Source: Tritrichomonas musculus
Taxonomy: Eukaryota > Parabasalia > Tritrichomonadida > Tritrichomonadidae
Length of the DNA: 64,000 nt
Assembly: GCA_039105265.1 (NCBI GenBank)
Contig: JAPFFF010000002.1
Location: 7,502,001 to 7,566,000 of the forward strand
Direction of reading: 5' to 3'
Made by a program: the position numbers and the translations under genes. This document shows, piece by piece, positions 11,061 to 20,412 of this stretch; the first letter of the stretch is position 1; every line of letters begins with the position of its first letter. The notes beneath the pieces were generated by a model. It worked only from the letters and a program-made list of their open reading frames with translations, was not told the DNA's origin and made no database searches.

Positions 11061-14000
11061 CTAATATAGTGAAAAATAATTATTTTTGATTGAATCATAA
11101 ATTTGTGCAAATGATGGCCTATCTTGAGGATTTAATGACCAGCATTTATCAATCAAGTTTCGGCTAAATTTGCTTATTTCTTTAGGGATTTCTGCCTTTT
11201 TTCCCTCATAAACGTCAAAAACGTTAATGTTTGGATATTCGCCTTTCATCAATATTATATAAGCAACAACACCAAATGAATACACATCAACTTTCTCATC
11301 ATAATCTTTCGCTCTTATTAATTCAGGAGCCATGAAATTAAGAGTGCCTGTCATTTGAGTCATGCTTGTAATTTGAGTTCCAAGGTCAATCAATTTAGAG
11401 ATACCGAAATCGCTCAGTTTAACATTTTTTTCTGAATCAAGTAGAATGTTCTCTGGCTTTAAATCTCTATGAATGATTCCATGCATGTGAATGAATTTCA
11501 TTGCATCACAGATCTGTATAATAATTCTACTTCTTTCTTCGTTATTCAGCTTTTTTACGCAATTCTTTAAATTGTAAGGACAATACTCAAGTATGATCGA
11601 TGGATCATTTTTTTCATCACCGGGGAAGAAACCAAACGTTTTAATAATATTAGGATGGTCAAATGAACTTAAAAAATAATATTCGCTTATAAACCTCTTA
11701 AATTTGTCATAATCAAGTTCATTATTATTAATCTCGTCTTCCTCCTCATTTTCCTCATTTCCACTCATAATGTCACTGTTGTTGTCTTCTGATTTGTCTA
11801 GCTTACATATCGAAGTATCAAGGACCTTCAGTGCATATATTTGATCCCAAGAGATTTTGAAGACTTCAGATGTGGCTCCTCGTCCAAGCTTCTTAATCTT
11901 TTTTATTTTATCAATTTGTGTTGTATTTAAAAAAGTATAACTTTGCTCATTTCCTCTGCGAGGAAGTTCATTTCTTGCTGATTGGATTTCATCCATTAAT
12001 TCTTTCCGCTTTTCTTCAAATGATGCTATTTCAGTTTGAAGGTTCGCTTTCTTTTTTTCAAGTTCTTCAACTTCTTTAAGTATCACATCGTGTTGATCAA
12101 TGCTTTCAAGCTTTTTACTAAGAGATTCAATTTTCTGAAGATATTCGGTCTCTCTTTCTTTGAAATCTTCAAATTCTTTCAATTTCAAAGATTTGACTTG
12201 GGCTTCTTCCAGCTCCTTATTAAGTGATTCAATATTGAGCAGGTACTCTTTCTCTTTCTTTTCAAATTCTTCTTTGTTTTTTTGCGCTAAATTTTTTTGG
12301 TCTTCAAGCTGCTCTTCAAGTGATATAATCGTCTTCAGATGCATCTGAAGTGATTCATCTTTCTGAGGTTCTTGACTTCTTTGCTCCTGAACTTCATTCA
12401 TATTTTCATATGATTCATTTTTCTGAGGTTCTTGATTATCATTCATGTTTTTGTTTTCAAATGGCGCTTTTCTCTGTGGTTCTTGGTTACTTTGTTCTTG
12501 AAGTTCATTCAAATTTTTGCCACTTTTGTTTTCATATGATTCATTTTTCTGAGGTTCTTGATTATCGCTCATGTTTATGCAATTTTTGTTTTCATATGAT
12601 TCATTTTTCTGAGGTTCTTGATTATCGCTCATGTTTATGCAATTTTTGTTTTCATGTGATTCTTTTTTCTGAGGTTCTTGATTACTTTGTTTTTGAATTT
12701 CATTCAAATTATTGTCATTTTTGTTTTCATATGATTCTTTTTTCTGAGGTTCTTGATTATCATTCGCGTCTTTGTTTTCATGTGATTCATTTTTCTGAGG
12801 TTCTTGATTACTTTGTTTTTGAATTTCATTCAAATTATTGTCATTTTTGTTTTCATATGATTCATTTTTCTGAGGTTCTTGATTACTTTGTTTTTGAATT
12901 TCATTCAAATTATTGTCATTTTTGTTTTCATGTGATTCTTTTTTCTGAGGTTCTTGATTATCATTCGCGTCTTTGTTTTCATGTGATTCATTTTTCTGAG
13001 GTTCTTGATTACTTTGTTTTTGAATTTCATTCAAATTATTGTCATTTTTGTTTTCATATGATTCATTTTTCTGAGGTTCTTGATTACTTTGTTTTTGAAT
13101 TTCATTCAAATTATTGTCATTTTTGTTTTCATGTGATTCTTTTTTCTGAGGTTCTTGATTATCATTCGCGTCTTTGTTTTCATGTGATTCATTTTTCTGA
13201 GGTTCTTGATTACTTTGTTTTTGAATTTCATTCAAATTATTGTCATTTTTGTTTTCATATGATTCATTTTTCTGAGGTTCTTGATTACTTTGTTTTTGAA
13301 TTTCATTCAAATTATTGTCATTTTTGTTTTCATGTGATTCTTTTTTCTGAGGTTCTTGATTATCATTCGCGTCTTTGTTTTCATGTGATTCTTTTTTCTG
13401 AGGTTCTTGATTATCATTCGCGTCTTTGTTTTCATGTGATTCATTTTTCTGAGGTTCTTGATTACTTTGTTTTTGAATTTCATTCAAATTATTGTCATTT
13501 TTGTTTTCATGTGATTCTTTTTTCTGAGGTTCTTGATTATCGCTCATGTTTATGCAATTTTTGTTTTCATGTGATTCTTTTTTCTGAGGTTCTTGATTAC
13601 TTTGTTTTTGAATTTCATTCAAATTATTGTCATTTTTGTTTTCATGTGATTCTTTTTTCTGAGGTTCTTGATTATCATTCGCGTCTTTGTTTTCATGTGA
13701 TTCTTTTTTCTGAGGTTCTTGATTATCATTCGCGTCTTTGTTTTCATGTGATTCTTTTTTCTGAGGTTCTTGATTACTTTGTTCTTGAATTCCATTCAAA
13801 TTATTGTCATTTTTGTTTTCATGTGATTCATTTTTCTGAGGCTCTTGATTATCATTCGCGTCTTTGTTTTCATGTGATTCATTTTTCTGAGGTTCTTGAT
13901 TACTTTGTTCTTGAATTCCATTCATGTTTTTGTCACTTTTGTTGATCTGCTGATGATCTGTGCTTTCTAGCGGTACGGGCAAGTTTGGGGTCATTGGAGG

Positions 14001-15077
14001 CGTGCTAGCGTTTATAAATGCTGCCGAGACCCACGATCCAGTGATGCAGAAGGAGGCTCCCCTTTTTATGATTGTTTCGACTGGCGAAAAGATGCAGTGC
14101 GGGTTTGGCCCGCTTTTTGTAAAGAGCTCTCCGCACCAGTTCTTTCCAGAAGCCAGTATCTTCCCTTCAGTTGTCTGGAAGAGTGAGTAGTTGCTTCCTG
14201 CGTAAGCTGCGCTAATCTTGAACTTTTTCAGAGCAGGAATTTCAGTGAATTTTTCAACATTTTTCTTATCTTTACTGAAGCAAAGTTGACCGTATTCATT
14301 TGATCCTCTGCCAAATACGAGGCCTTCGCTATTAACAGCAAGACTGTGATTGCTGAAGGAAGTAACGTGAACTATTTTCTTTCCGATAAATTCAGGAATT
14401 TCTGTAAGTGAAAGTTGGTCTATTGGGCCGTTTTTTTTAAGAGGACTTTCATAAGCTTTATAGCTCGTTGAGATAACTATGATTGATTCTTTGCATAAAG
14501 TGACAAAGTGAGCTTTTTCTCCGTTTGGAAGAGAAAATGGTTGGAGCGCTTTTGAAGGAGATTGAAATATAGAATCTGTAATTATAAAGATTGAGCCTTC
14601 TGAATCAATAGCTGCCGCTTTTTCAAAACATCCAAAAAGTCTAACTGGATTTCTATCACCTAAATTTAGAAAGAGTGGAATTCCGTTGTTCTTATCTTTG
14701 AATACATAAGCAAGTTGAGATTTTTGACTTCCGTTAGTTGGTGAAATAAGATAAAGAGAAAATAAACCATCGCATAAAGCAGAAATAAATTTGCATTGAT
14801 GACCTTGATCATCTTTGATGATAATTTCGGTACTTTTTTCAATTGCTTTTTTTGGTAATGATCCGCTGATTTGAAAATTTTGATTATCCCCTACTGCATA
14901 TGCTCTCCCATCTGAGGTAATCCATATTGAACTTCTCAAGCAAACTGAATAGGATAAGAGCTTTGATATATCCAGTTGAGATTTCAGTGGAGGGAAAACT
15001 ATAGGGAAATTGGAACTGTTTTTTCCAGTTGATTGTTCATTAAGTTGGAGATTTTTATTAAATCCGCAAACTATCAT
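11061..15077 (-). CDS. RCC1-like domain / repeat linker / coiled coil / protein kinase fusion
   Basis: Predicted 1338 residues. Residues 1-360 contain RCC1-type beta-propeller repeats (AYAVGDNQNFQISG, LVFGRGSNEYGQL, ILASGKNWCGEL). Residues about 380-900 are a low-complexity linker of 17- and 25-residue repeats rich in Asn, Gln, Glu and Lys. A coiled coil follows to about 1040. The C-terminal kinase (about 1045-1338) has LGRGATSEVF, YALKV, HRDLKPEN, DFG and APE, so it looks catalytically competent and TKL-like. An acidic insert of about 30 residues follows the ATP-binding lysine. NEK8/NEK9 kinases also combine RCC1 and kinase domains, but with the kinase first. Targets are unknown. A long open frame on the opposite strand over the repeats is an artefact of the repeat phase. 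Confidence 0.9.
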   Translation of the reverse strand: MIVCGFNKNLQLNEQSTGKNSSNFPIVFPPLKSQLDISKLLSYSVCLRSSIWITSDGRAYAVGDNQNFQISGSLPKKAIEKSTEIIIKDDQGHQCKFISALCDGLFSLYLISPTNGSQKSQLAYVFKDKNNGIPLFLNLGDRNPVRLFGCFEKAAAIDSEGSIFIITDSIFQSPSKALQPFSLPNGEKAHFVTLCKESIIVISTSYKAYESPLKKNGPIDQLSLTEIPEFIGKKIVHVTSFSNHSLAVNSEGLVFGRGSNEYGQLCFSKDKKNVEKFTEIPALKKFKISAAYAGSNYSLFQTTEGKILASGKNWCGELFTKSGPNPHCIFSPVETIIKRGASFCITGSWVSAAFINASTPPMTPNLPVPLESTDHQQINKSDKNMNGIQEQSNQEPQKNESHENKDANDNQEPQKNESHENKNDNNLNGIQEQSNQEPQKKESHENKDANDNQEPQKKESHENKDANDNQEPQKKESHENKNDNNLNEIQKQSNQEPQKKESHENKNCINMSDNQEPQKKESHENKNDNNLNEIQKQSNQEPQKNESHENKDANDNQEPQKKESHENKDANDNQEPQKKESHENKNDNNLNEIQKQSNQEPQKNESYENKNDNNLNEIQKQSNQEPQKNESHENKDANDNQEPQKKESHENKNDNNLNEIQKQSNQEPQKNESYENKNDNNLNEIQKQSNQEPQKNESHENKDANDNQEPQKKESHENKNDNNLNEIQKQSNQEPQKNESYENKNDNNLNEIQKQSNQEPQKNESHENKDANDNQEPQKKESYENKNDNNLNEIQKQSNQEPQKKESHENKNCINMSDNQEPQKNESYENKNCINMSDNQEPQKNESYENKSGKNLNELQEQSNQEPQRKAPFENKNMNDNQEPQKNESYENMNEVQEQRSQEPQKDESLQMHLKTIISLEEQLEDQKNLAQKNKEEFEKKEKEYLLNIESLNKELEEAQVKSLKLKEFEDFKERETEYLQKIESLSKKLESIDQHDVILKEVEELEKKKANLQTEIASFEEKRKELMDEIQSARNELPRRGNEQSYTFLNTTQIDKIKKIKKLGRGATSEVFKISWDQIYALKVLDTSICKLDKSEDNNSDIMSGNEENEEEDEINNNELDYDKFKRFISEYYFLSSFDHPNIIKTFGFFPGDEKNDPSIILEYCPYNLKNCVKKLNNEERSRIIIQICDAMKFIHMHGIIHRDLKPENILLDSEKNVKLSDFGISKLIDLGTQITSMTQMTGTLNFMAPELIRAKDYDEKVDVYSFGVVAYIILMKGEYPNINVFDVYEGKKAEIPKEISKFSRNLIDKCWSLNPQDRPSFAQIYDSIKNNYFSLY
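12380..13940. repeat. Coding tandem repeat of 51- and 75-bp units
   Basis: The linker of the RCC1-kinase gene is built of two unit types: 17 residues (ENKDANDNQEPQKKESH) and 25 residues (ending NQEPQKNESH). They combine into a higher-order 17+25+25 residue (201-bp) pattern repeated at least three times between about 12760 and 13450. Near-identity of copies indicates recent expansion. Confidence 0.9.
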
Positions 15078-15530
15078 TTGATTTTATGAAAATTTTGAAA
15101 AATTTTGCTATTTATTAAAATTGATAGCTTTTGAAATTTTGTAAAGTTTATTTCAGTTTTTATGATGATCACTTTCAAAATCAAAGACTTTGGCCAAAGA
15201 AAAGCAGTTTATTCAATCAAACAAAAGACAGCCGCACAAGTTAACTTCCCTATACAAAAATCAAGCACGATATGATCAAGATTTCTACAATAATTAGTAA
15301 TTGAAAACAATATTTTGATAAATAAATACTGTAAAATGGTAAAGGGAAAATAAAAGTACAATTGATATTCTAAGAATATAAAAAAAAATATTTAAATAAC
15401 AATACACTTTTGTTGTTCGTTGTGTGTAATTAATTACTTCAAAATATAGCAAGTTTGATACATATTGAAATTCAAAACTTCAAAATGTTTTTCCTGAAAT
15501 TGGCCGATTAAATACAAAAGACCTTCTTTT
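15078..15530. other. Intergenic spacer, nothing recognised
   Basis: AT-rich spacer of 453 bp between two minus-strand genes. It must carry the promoter of the RCC1-kinase gene and the 3' end of the next. No distinct motif or RNA gene is seen. Confidence 0.5.
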
Positions 15531-18500
15531 TCATTTGTTGGCTCTAATATCATGAATTATATTATCTAGAGAAAACTTCTCATCAATAGAGCTCCATATT
15601 CTATTTTGGCATTTCACTGTGATCTCATCCATTTCGGGAAATTCGATGTCGCTTCCTTGATCTTCAATAGGCTCAAATGATGACGAATTTTTCTTTTTTT
15701 GTCTTGTTGGTGATGATCTGTTTGAATTATGTCTGTGATGAGATCTTCTAGATCTGTCTAACTCCAACTCAGTTACTTCTGTTTCATCTGTTGTATGATG
15801 ATAATGGCGATGATGCCTTGTTCTATTTTGTTGAACTGTTTTAGGAACAATATCTTTCAAAAGATCTACTTTCCTTGATCTTTCAATTACTGCTGATTGA
15901 GGGAGAGCTTTCTTTCTTTTGTTTTTTGGTGTATAATTCAATTGATTTTGATCGTTCGTTCTATTTTTATATAAATTGAAAGTATCTGAATCTGATTCAG
16001 AATAATTTGTATCATAAAATTCATAATAATCATCTTCAATTTCATTCAGCCTTTTAACTCGACGAACTTGACTTTTGTTCTGATTATCAAATAGAAATGA
16101 TTCTGAATTGATTGAAGAAAGAGGAAATGACATCAAACTACTTTCTTGTTGGCTCTTTCTATGTGTTTTTCTTGATCTAGATTGTGGTGAATACTCACTT
16201 CGATCTTTTCGATTATTTCGATTTGGAGTGAAACTTTTTGCAGGCGAATTTTTTGGGCTTCTTGATTTAGAATGATTACTTCTATTTTCGATATCTTCTT
16301 CCTCTTCTTCTTCTTTAATTTTTTCTTTTTTCTTTAGAGAACTTGAAGAGTTTAATTTCACTGAACTTTTTGAATGAGCTGAAATATTTGATTCAAAATC
16401 TTCTTCCTCCTCTTCAAATTCAATTGATATTTGTTTTTCTTTGACAATTTTTTTTCTACTAGCTGAATCAGGTTCTCTATTTTGTGATTTATATGATTCT
16501 GATTCAATTTTCTTTGACTTTGATTCTTTTCTCCTTCTTCTTTTTCTATGAAATGACTCATTTCTTTCCTCCTCTTCTTCTTTGTTGATGTTATTTTCAT
16601 CTTTGTTGATGTTATTTTCATCTTTGTTGATGTTATTTTCATCTTTGTTGATGTTATTTTCATCTTTGTTGATGTTATTTTCATCTTTGTTGATGATATT
16701 TTCATCTTTGTTGATGATATTTTCTTCTTCCTCTTCTTGGTTGTTGTTGTTTTCTTTCTTATCATTGTCACTTAAATCAAATGGACTTTCTTTGCTGGAC
16801 TCACTTTCTGTCTCCTTGTTGTTGTCACTTTTTTCATTTTCGTTAGGTTTTTCATTATCGGCGTAATCAACAGCAACTTCTTTCTCGATTTCTTCTTCTT
16901 CGTTCTGTAGCTCCTCTCTCGCGTTGATGATGTCTTCGTCAGTCAGGTTGTCAGTGAACTCGTCATCGACGCTGTTGTTGTCAATCGCTGTTTTCTGTTG
17001 TTCATCCTTTCTTGCCTGTTCTTTTGCGGTGCTTCTTTTGTCGTCAGAGTTGTAATCATTGACTTTTTGATTGTCGTTCACATTCTCATTTTCCATGTCT
17101 TCGAGTGAGTCGACGAGCGACAAGTCATTCTCGACGAAGCTTCTCTTGGCCAAACAAGGCTTCAAAATCATCCTATCGTACATGAAGTCGCACGGCAAGT
17201 AATTCAGCTTGCTCGGAAGCAAATTGAAGCAAAAGTCGTGGCACAACTTTTTGTACTCTTTGGGCTGCAGGCCTGACTGGCTCTTGAGGCTCTTCAGGTC
17301 GTTCTTTGGATACTCAATCAGGCATTCTTGCCCGCTGTTCTTGCTCGCTTTTGACAAGTACTTCATGATTGACGATGAGAGCTCGTTATATTTCTTATAA
17401 CTTTTTGGCCTTAAACCGTCAAAATTGATAAAATTGACCTTGCAAACTTTTTGATTACTGAACATGCTGGTCAGCTGCTCGGCGCCTTCATCGCCGCTCT
17501 GCGTATTTATAACCGAAAAATAGAAACTTTTTGTGTTATTTTGCTTCATGTTCGAAAGCAAGGCCGATAGAATCGATTTCAGTTGGCTGCCGGTGATGCT
17601 TCGCGATGACTGTGATGAGAAGCCGATAGAAAGACAAGCCAGCTTGCTTCCTTCTTTCAAAAGGGAAGTGAAGTCATTCAAAACGTCTTTTTCGGTTATC
17701 TGGTCAATTGTGTCAATCACCTGCAACGAGTCGAGATGGATGCAGCACTTTCTGAGATACGAGAAGAAGAACTTGCTGACTTGGTTGCCATTCCACAGTA
17801 ACTTGCATAATTGACAAGCTTCGTTTGAATTTGTATTCATGTAATTGAATACGTTGTTCCACTCGTCGTCGTTCATTATTGCGTGCGAAACGTCAATGAA
17901 CGTTTGTGTCTTTAGCAGAAGTTGTAAGTACGATAGGAAATAACCGCCCCAAGTGATGTGATCAAGTCGAATTTCGTCAAATTGTGGAATTTGAATGACA
18001 TTTGAAATTTCTTTTTCACATTTGTTGCCTGTCAGGTAGAGATATTGAATCCTGCACTCATTTGAAAGAGAGGAGAAAAATTCACTGATCTCAATATTAC
18101 ATTTGCACAGTGAGAGTACTGAAATATTTGTGAATGTATTCAAATTTGTGAGGTATTCAATTTCTGGTGAATTTTTTATTTTTAATAAATTTAATTTTTT
18201 GGCTTGTAAAAAGTCATAAAACGACTGATTAGAATCAAATGTGCAGTTATGAAGTCTGATACAGGAAATAAAAGAAGATTTTAAAATTTTTAATAGATTT
18301 TGATTTAATGAGCAATTTTTAAATGATAGAGTTGATAGTGAATTTGGTCTTTTTTTGCATAGATTGGTGAAGAAATCATTGATGTTTGAAGGAAGTTCGC
18401 CTAAAAAAGTAATATTTTTAATATTATTTGAACTCTGAATTAATTGTATTAAATAGGGAAAATAAATAAAGCTATTTTCATCATTATCGTTTCCTTCAGT

Positions 18501-19235
18501 TGTTATACTTGATGTATCAAATGTCAAATGTATTACATTTTGACATAAAGGTATGATATCATTTATTAAAATTTGAAAATACTTTTGGCAATCTGGAAAA
18601 TCTTTAAAAACATTGATTTTTGTGATTTGGTACTTTAAAATTTTCTTTAAATTTTTTAAAGAATCTTTGCTTACGATGGATTCGATTGAGTTTGAAAAAT
18701 AGTCTAAATTTTCTAAGAGAACTTTTTCAATAAATCTTGAATATATATAAAAAGGTTGGATTTCTTTTGTTTTTCCGGAATTGTTTAGAGCTGTTAATCC
18801 ATCGTTATTCAAAGCTGATGATAAAATAGGAGAAGAAGATGTTAAATCTTGGTATTCATTTATTGCGATTGCGTCTAATTCTTCTGTTGTCAATATTCTA
18901 TACAATGCTCGATTTAAATATATAATAAAATTAGATGCATCATTTGTTTCGAATTCAAAGATGAACTGATTGTTTTCATTTGATTCATTATAATAACCTT
19001 TTTTCGCTTTGGTTGTATCTACATTAATTAATATATGATTTTGTCTCCTTTCTATCTTTCTGATCATAAAAAACGAGATGTGATTAATAATTTTAACTTT
19101 TGAATGCTCTTCAGTAAAATTTTGAATGTCTCGTTCTGTTATTAGGACTGTTGTTTTGTTTGACGTTGTAATGGCATATAAAGGAATGTAATTTTGTAAT
19201 GAAACATAATCAAAATATTTCTTGAAAGCTTTCAT
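15531..19235 (-). CDS. PH-like/leucine-rich-repeat protein with disordered basic-acidic tail
   Basis: Predicted 1234 residues. The N-terminal 120 residues (YIPLYAITTSNKTTVLITER, then FIFEFETNDASNFIIYLNRAL) look like a PH-type fold. Residues about 150-650 contain irregular leucine-rich repeats (for example LSTLSFKNCSLNQNLLKIL). The tail is disordered, with acidic runs, seven copies of a heptad INKDENN/INKDENI, and Ser/Arg/Lys-rich stretches. PH plus LRR plus disordered tail is the architecture of CARMIL-type actin regulators, but I cannot find their capping-protein motif, so this is only a resemblance. It is divergently transcribed from the CK1-like kinase with 67 bp between start codons. Confidence 0.7.
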   Translation of the reverse strand: MKAFKKYFDYVSLQNYIPLYAITTSNKTTVLITERDIQNFTEEHSKVKIINHISFFMIRKIERRQNHILINVDTTKAKKGYYNESNENNQFIFEFETNDASNFIIYLNRALYRILTTEELDAIAINEYQDLTSSSPILSSALNNDGLTALNNSGKTKEIQPFYIYSRFIEKVLLENLDYFSNSIESIVSKDSLKNLKKILKYQITKINVFKDFPDCQKYFQILINDIIPLCQNVIHLTFDTSSITTEGNDNDENSFIYFPYLIQLIQSSNNIKNITFLGELPSNINDFFTNLCKKRPNSLSTLSFKNCSLNQNLLKILKSSFISCIRLHNCTFDSNQSFYDFLQAKKLNLLKIKNSPEIEYLTNLNTFTNISVLSLCKCNIEISEFFSSLSNECRIQYLYLTGNKCEKEISNVIQIPQFDEIRLDHITWGGYFLSYLQLLLKTQTFIDVSHAIMNDDEWNNVFNYMNTNSNEACQLCKLLWNGNQVSKFFFSYLRKCCIHLDSLQVIDTIDQITEKDVLNDFTSLLKEGSKLACLSIGFSSQSSRSITGSQLKSILSALLSNMKQNNTKSFYFSVINTQSGDEGAEQLTSMFSNQKVCKVNFINFDGLRPKSYKKYNELSSSIMKYLSKASKNSGQECLIEYPKNDLKSLKSQSGLQPKEYKKLCHDFCFNLLPSKLNYLPCDFMYDRMILKPCLAKRSFVENDLSLVDSLEDMENENVNDNQKVNDYNSDDKRSTAKEQARKDEQQKTAIDNNSVDDEFTDNLTDEDIINAREELQNEEEEIEKEVAVDYADNEKPNENEKSDNNKETESESSKESPFDLSDNDKKENNNNQEEEEENIINKDENIINKDENNINKDENNINKDENNINKDENNINKDENNINKEEEEERNESFHRKRRRRKESKSKKIESESYKSQNREPDSASRKKIVKEKQISIEFEEEEEDFESNISAHSKSSVKLNSSSSLKKKEKIKEEEEEEDIENRSNHSKSRSPKNSPAKSFTPNRNNRKDRSEYSPQSRSRKTHRKSQQESSLMSFPLSSINSESFLFDNQNKSQVRRVKRLNEIEDDYYEFYDTNYSESDSDTFNLYKNRTNDQNQLNYTPKNKRKKALPQSAVIERSRKVDLLKDIVPKTVQQNRTRHHRHYHHTTDETEVTELELDRSRRSHHRHNSNRSSPTRQKKKNSSSFEPIEDQGSDIEFPEMDEITVKCQNRIWSSIDEKFSLDNIIHDIRANK
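16579..16728. repeat. 21-bp coding microsatellite-like repeat
   Basis: Seven tandem 21-bp units (TCTTTGTTGATGTTATTTTCA type) encode the heptad ENNINKD in the PH/LRR protein. The units are nearly identical, which points to replication slippage. Confidence 0.9.
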
Positions 19236-19302
19236 TTGGTATTTACGTTAAAATTATTCAAAATCTCTCAAAATTTTGATTTTCAAAATTTGGCTATAAC
19301 TT
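19236..19302. promoter_or_regulatory. 67-bp divergent promoter region
   Basis: This is the entire space between ATG 19235 (minus) and ATG 19303 (plus). It must hold both transcription starts, which implies very short leaders or overlapping control elements. No clear individual box is identified. Confidence 0.55.
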
Positions 19303-20226
19303 ATGTTCAAGGAGAATGAGATAGTCGCAAATAGATTTAAAATAATAGAAAGAATTGCATTTGGTGCATTCTCAATTGTATATAAGTGTTTAGACGAGCA
19401 AAAGAAAAATGAAGTATGTTTGAAAATCGAAAAAATTGATGAAGACGGCCAGTCAATGTTAAAGCATGAATTTTTAGTTGCAAAATCGTTTAATTCGCTT
19501 TTTTTATGTAAAACTTATGAATATTTTGAAGTTAATAATTATAAAATGATTTCAATGGAAATACTAGGTGAAAATCTTATAGATACAAGAAGAAAAAGAA
19601 AAAATCCGCCATCAATTCCTATGCTTATGAATGTTACCTTTTTATGCCTCAAATCATTAGCAGTGATGCATAATAAAAATTATGTTCATAGTGACGCCAA
19701 ACCATCAAATTTTGCTTTTAGAATGCTTAATAATAATTCTGATTACTCAATCGTTTTATATGATTTTGGACTTTCTCAGTATGAGGGTGAAGATCCTATT
19801 ATAACAAATTATCGAGATAACCTTACCCGAAATCCTCGTTATTTATCATTACATACTCATACAACTAAAAAATGGACCAAAACTGATGATATTTATGCCC
19901 TGATATATAGCATGGCTGATTTCTGGAGAAATGAACTCCCCTGGGATGGAAGAACGACAAATAAACTTGTATATGAAGTTAAAAATGGCTATGATTTAAA
20001 ACTTCTTCTTCCACCAGAATTGCATATTTTAATCGAAAATGCAGATCAGCCAACAGATATCATTATTCAAAAATTAGGAGAAAAATTATCACAAGTAAAA
20101 AGAAATGTTGAGGAGGAAATGCATTACATCCTTGATCCCGTGGATCCTGGAATGAAACCAAAACTGGTCAAGTATGTCTTTGAGAAAGGAACCAAAGAAA
20201 AGTTCACCAACCAACACTCTGCTTAA
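19303..20226 (+). CDS. CK1-family protein kinase (TTBK/CK1-like)
   Basis: Predicted 307 residues. The glycine loop reads IAFGAFSIVYKC and the ATP lysine VCLKIEK. The catalytic loop is VHSDAKPSNFA, with the HRD Arg replaced by Ser but the Asp retained as in many CK1 members. The metal-binding motif is YDFGLSQY. The activation segment NPRYLSLHTH matches the CK1 pattern RYxSxxxH. These residues suggest an active Ser/Thr kinase. The C-terminal tail after the kinase core is short (about 30 residues). The gene shares a 67-bp divergent promoter with the PH/LRR gene and converges on the large axonemal gene with a 186-bp gap. Confidence 0.9.
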   Translation: MFKENEIVANRFKIIERIAFGAFSIVYKCLDEQKKNEVCLKIEKIDEDGQSMLKHEFLVAKSFNSLFLCKTYEYFEVNNYKMISMEILGENLIDTRRKRKNPPSIPMLMNVTFLCLKSLAVMHNKNYVHSDAKPSNFAFRMLNNNSDYSIVLYDFGLSQYEGEDPIITNYRDNLTRNPRYLSLHTHTTKKWTKTDDIYALIYSMADFWRNELPWDGRTTNKLVYEVKNGYDLKLLLPPELHILIENADQPTDIIIQKLGEKLSQVKRNVEEEMHYILDPVDPGMKPKLVKYVFEKGTKEKFTNQHSA

Positions 20227-20412
20227 TTGTATTGAATCGAATTCCTTAAATATTAAAATAAAAGGAATGTATATAAGAAATATATTATATTAAAAAAAAT
20301 TAAACTTAATAAGTATTGATAATTTACATATTTAATATTAATATTTACAAAAATTAATAAATAATCTATTAATTATATTATTTTTGAATAATAAAAAAAT
20401 TCTTAAATATAA

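Noticed and set aside
12350-13945. Long plus-strand open frame (531 codons) across the RCC1-kinase linker
   Set aside because: It is the antisense of a tandem repeat whose unit length is a multiple of three, so stops are excluded by periodicity. The minus strand encodes a coherent domain protein.
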